DNA from: Elysia marginata
Lineage: Eukaryota; Mollusca; Gastropoda; Plakobranchidae
NCBI GenBank assembly: GCA_019649035.1
Contig: BMAT01004151.1
Location: 152,749-174,077, forward strand
Direction: 5' to 3'
Length of the DNA: 21,329 nucleotides
Below the pieces are notes generated by a model that was not told where the DNA came from, searched no databases, and was given only the letters and a program-made list of their open reading frames with translations. This document shows positions 18,988-21,329 of the stretch, one piece after another (the first letter of the stretch is position 1; the number at the start of each line of letters is the position of its first letter). A program made the position numbers and the translations under genes.

Positions 18988-19318
18988 TACGTTTATAATG
19001 CACGGGAAGTACGGTGCCAGCAGAGGCTGAGATGCAGACAGATACTAGTGACACCAATAGCATTGATAGCTTTTTAAAGAAAAGGAAATCTTACTTTGAA
19101 ACCGCCTGTCGCGTGTGTTAAGTCAGCTTCCTAATAATTTGCATATCGCGACACATACTCTGCAGTTTTTAGTTCTTGTTAGGTATCTTAACATTATGAA
19201 AATGCCAATAAAGTTTGTTTTGCCTTTAAAAAAATTTTTTTTTGCTGCTGCTGCCATTTCGGTAGAATCTATTTCTGCTCGGCTTTACTTTATCCCCATA
19301 AAGTACTTTTATCTCTTA
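18988..19318. other. spacer, no feature seen
   Basis: No motif is supported. The long plus frame 19115-19672 runs through the following microsatellite and is not considered a gene. Confidence 0.45.
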
Positions 19319-19330
19319 AACACACACACA

Positions 19331-19382
<52 letters not shown>

Positions 19383-19404
19383 ATCTCTCTCTCTCTTACT
19401 ATCT
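19319..19404. repeat. compound CA / CT dinucleotide microsatellite
   Basis: A short CA run passes directly into a long CT run with rare TTT, TA and AT interruptions. Confidence 0.95.
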
Positions 19405-19729
19405 ATATCTCTCTTTTCCCCCTTTTTTCTTTATGTATTTATGCATTGTTTCGTCGAACAGCATTAACGATAAAAATCAAGCAAAGTTTAAATCAATGAA
19501 CGATTATATAGTGCTCATACTCAAAAGCACTTCATCTTATCATGATGAGTCGCTTCTATTTTATTTGAACTCTATCATTCAAATCACCGAGCTTTCGGTC
19601 TATTACTTAATTGTTACTTGTGCTTTACATACATGCGTATTTTTTTTTTTAGTAACCTGTACTTGCCCATAAGTTGTTACAAGAGATAAGAGAGAGTGAG
19701 AAAAATTTTGAAGGTAGTGACGCAACAAT

Positions 19730-19934
19730 GAAGATTTGCAATGAGTGTTTAAAATCTAGGCTCTGCGTGGAACCTGTAACATTTCATGAGCAAAGAAACT
19801 GTATAAAGAAAAAAATTGAATATACTCTCTACGCCAACTCAGTGAGTAGAGAGGGCGAATAGTCTCTTTCTTTATTGGTAGAACAGGAAGTAGAAGTTAC
19901 CACACATTTTGCATATTGTAATGGGAATTCATGT
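19730..19934 (+). pseudogene. possible broken Ly6/three-finger-like cysteine-rich domain
   Basis: In a single plus frame an ATG at 19730 is followed by cysteines spaced C-x2-C-x5-C-x11-C (CNECLKSRLC..., HEQRNC). A TAG stands at 19860-19862. The same frame then resumes with TTHFAYCNGNSCKK, which resembles the closing CC-x4-CN of Ly6/uPAR domains with one cysteine and the asparagine changed. Middle cysteines are absent. A strong acceptor-like T12-AG lies at about 19641-19652, but no frame from it stays open into this segment. If real, it is a decayed relative of the family seen at 1.2 kb; it may also be chance. Confidence 0.25.
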
Positions 19935-20490
19935 AAGAAGGAAAAAAAAGCGAAACAGTCGACAATGCCGTTGCTCTCTAAGTCTTGGGTCCTTCTGATT
20001 TACATACGTCACTCAAGCGGTCTTTCTTTTCTCTCCCATCAAATTCAGTTTTATTCAGATGGTTCCCACTTGTTTGAAGTCTTTTTGGTGGCTTGTTTTA
20101 GTTTCTGTTTGTGCGTGTTTCCTGCCGTTTCCTTGTCTTCACGGAGGAGACAAGAAGACCCTTCCGCCCAATCAATTTCCGGTTGATTAATTTTTTTAAA
20201 GTGCGGTGTCCTTCTTTGAAATGAGCGTTATATTTTGGGAATAATTGACTGGTTTTCGTCATACATGTCTGGAGTCCAACATAGAAGTCCCGTAATAGAC
20301 TGCCGTTGAGACGTCATGACAGAAATATAATGCCTTGTTTTCACGGAGAAGGTATAGGCCTAATTTGTCTGCTTTTTAGTGCTAAATTAAGTTACAGGTT
20401 GAAGAGAAACTCTGAGTGGAGGCAAAAAACAGCAATGATATTACGCAACAGACCGATGTAATTTTTGCTCTTAATTTATATAATTTCTAA
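19935..20490. other. no recognisable gene
   Basis: The frame continuing to 20186 is serine/leucine/phenylalanine-rich without a family signature. The remainder is AT-rich spacer. Confidence 0.4.
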
Positions 20491-20496
20491 AGTCGA

Positions 20497-21329
20497 AGAA
20501 GATAAATGTAACAACGCCGCTAAAGAAGAAGAGATTGCTTCAGCTTTAATAGGTGTAAAAAATAACGGTTAGACGGAATCCTGATAGAGTTTTGAGATTT
20601 TATATCAAAATAAAAAGTCATCTGATACAATTTTAACGACACACGAAGGGGTATTATCTCTATCACAAAGGAAAGATAACCAAGCACATCTTTGAGAGCT
20701 GGCGACCTTTCTCCTTGACAAACACACATTACAAAATACTAGCGAAAGCCCTGGCCTCTAGACTAAGCAAGGTGATGAAAGATATTCACATAGACCAAGG
20801 CAGGCTTCTTAAAAGGACGACAAAATATCAAAAGTTATCAGGGAGTTTGATAAAAAAAATCCGTATGATTCTTGTCACCGGACTTACCTCTTGATAGAAG
20901 CGTGGCGCAGGGATGTTGAATGTCCTCTCAGTACAAATCCTCGCTTTTTTAAGCGTCAGACCTAAAGGGATATCTTCCTGATTCCTAATTAAAACATGTC
21001 CGATAAATTTTAAGAATGATTATTTATGATAGCACTTTCTTGCCGAAAGGCAGTATGCACTTTAAGAAAGTTCTTGTAAAAATAAAGGTCTTTGAAAGAT
21101 TCTTCCAAGTGAGACTAAATCGTGAGAACACAGCAACAAATACAGGAAAGACAAAATAATATACACATGGTACAGACATAATGGGTATACCTTTTGTGGA
21201 AACAGTGAAAATTTTAGGCGTGTTCTTCTACTCTAATCCCTTGGAAACGATAAAGCTAAATTAGGACCTGAAATCTATTCCTTGGAAAAAAACTGTACTT
21301 GTGGTCTAAGACATGTCAATTATACTAGG
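20497..21329 (+). pseudogene. LINE reverse-transcriptase remnant, lineage 3 (L1/Tx1-like), runs off window
   Basis: Plus-strand fragments follow L1/Tx1-type RT order. They are EEEIASALIGVKNNG (~20525), GVLSLSQRKDN (~20650), LESWRPFSL (~20695), and then HYKILAKALASRLSKVMKDI (20729), the usual fingers signature. HIDQGR follows, then VAQGC with a stop just before the LS position (20902; family R-Q-G-C-P-L-S). After that come DSTF (~21030), where the YADD box is shortened, KVFERFFQVRLN (~21090) and VETVKILGVFFY (21196), a thumb-region string. Much of the palm between ~20820 and 20895 is deleted. Stops and frameshifts are frequent, so it is dead. The minus frame 20520-20729 is a shadow. The right end lies outside the window. 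Confidence 0.85.

Noticed and set aside
19115..19672. Longest frame in the window, 185 codons, plus strand
   Set aside because: Starts at TTG, passes through the CA/CT microsatellite as a Ser/Leu run, and has no family motif on either side.
1..21329. CRISPR array, prophage or bacterial defence system
   Set aside because: No regularly spaced direct repeats, no prokaryotic gene clusters or ribosome-binding sites; retroelements and introns point to an animal genome.

Overview
The window looks like nuclear DNA from a metazoan, most likely a gastropod mollusc (heterobranch/pulmonate type). It is AT-rich, open frames are short, and there is no operon structure or Shine-Dalgarno pattern. Coding matter appears as splice-bounded exons and eroded retroelements. 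tRNA-derived SINEs of a build I associate with molluscs recur, and the first 4.4 kb is rich in TAGATCTAG words. The species call is inference; no database was searched. Almost all open frames in the window are either chance frames beginning with TTG/GTG or translations of microsatellites and repeats.

Layout. 0.28-1.45 kb: a promoter-like stretch and a probable small two-exon gene for a secreted Ly6/three-finger-type cysteine-rich protein (exons 530-615 and 1199-1379, poly(A) signal 1440-1445). This is the only likely intact gene. 2.4-3.46 kb: a minus-strand tRNA-SINE split by a 738-bp solo LTR with a perfect 5-bp target duplication. A second, uninterrupted copy of the same SINE lies at 17.4-17.7 kb. 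5.4-8.5 kb: two degenerate LINE reverse-transcriptase genes of different lineages, head to head (minus 5.88-6.77 kb, plus 7.17-8.53 kb), with AAT-type microsatellites outside and between them. 9.24-9.72 kb: weak trace of another retroelement tail. 10.3-10.57 kb: an unidentified minus-strand coding-like segment with one frameshift. 12.7 kb, 13.9 kb and 17.0 kb: further tRNA-derived SINEs, the 13.9-kb one nearly complete with 7-bp flanking duplications. 15.5, 16.8 and 19.3 kb: tetranucleotide, GA and CA/CT microsatellites. 19.7-19.9 kb: possible broken cysteine-rich domain. 20.5 kb to the end: a third degenerate LINE of L1/Tx1 type, running off the window.

The region is best read as gene-poor, retroelement-filled intergenic or intronic DNA. 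No genes form a pathway. I found no CRISPR array, defence island, phage or plasmid module. The most informative structures are the dated nesting of LTR into SINE, a central motif shared by otherwise different SINEs, the small Ly6-like gene with its unusual inverted-repeat surroundings, and the unidentified segment at 10.4 kb.
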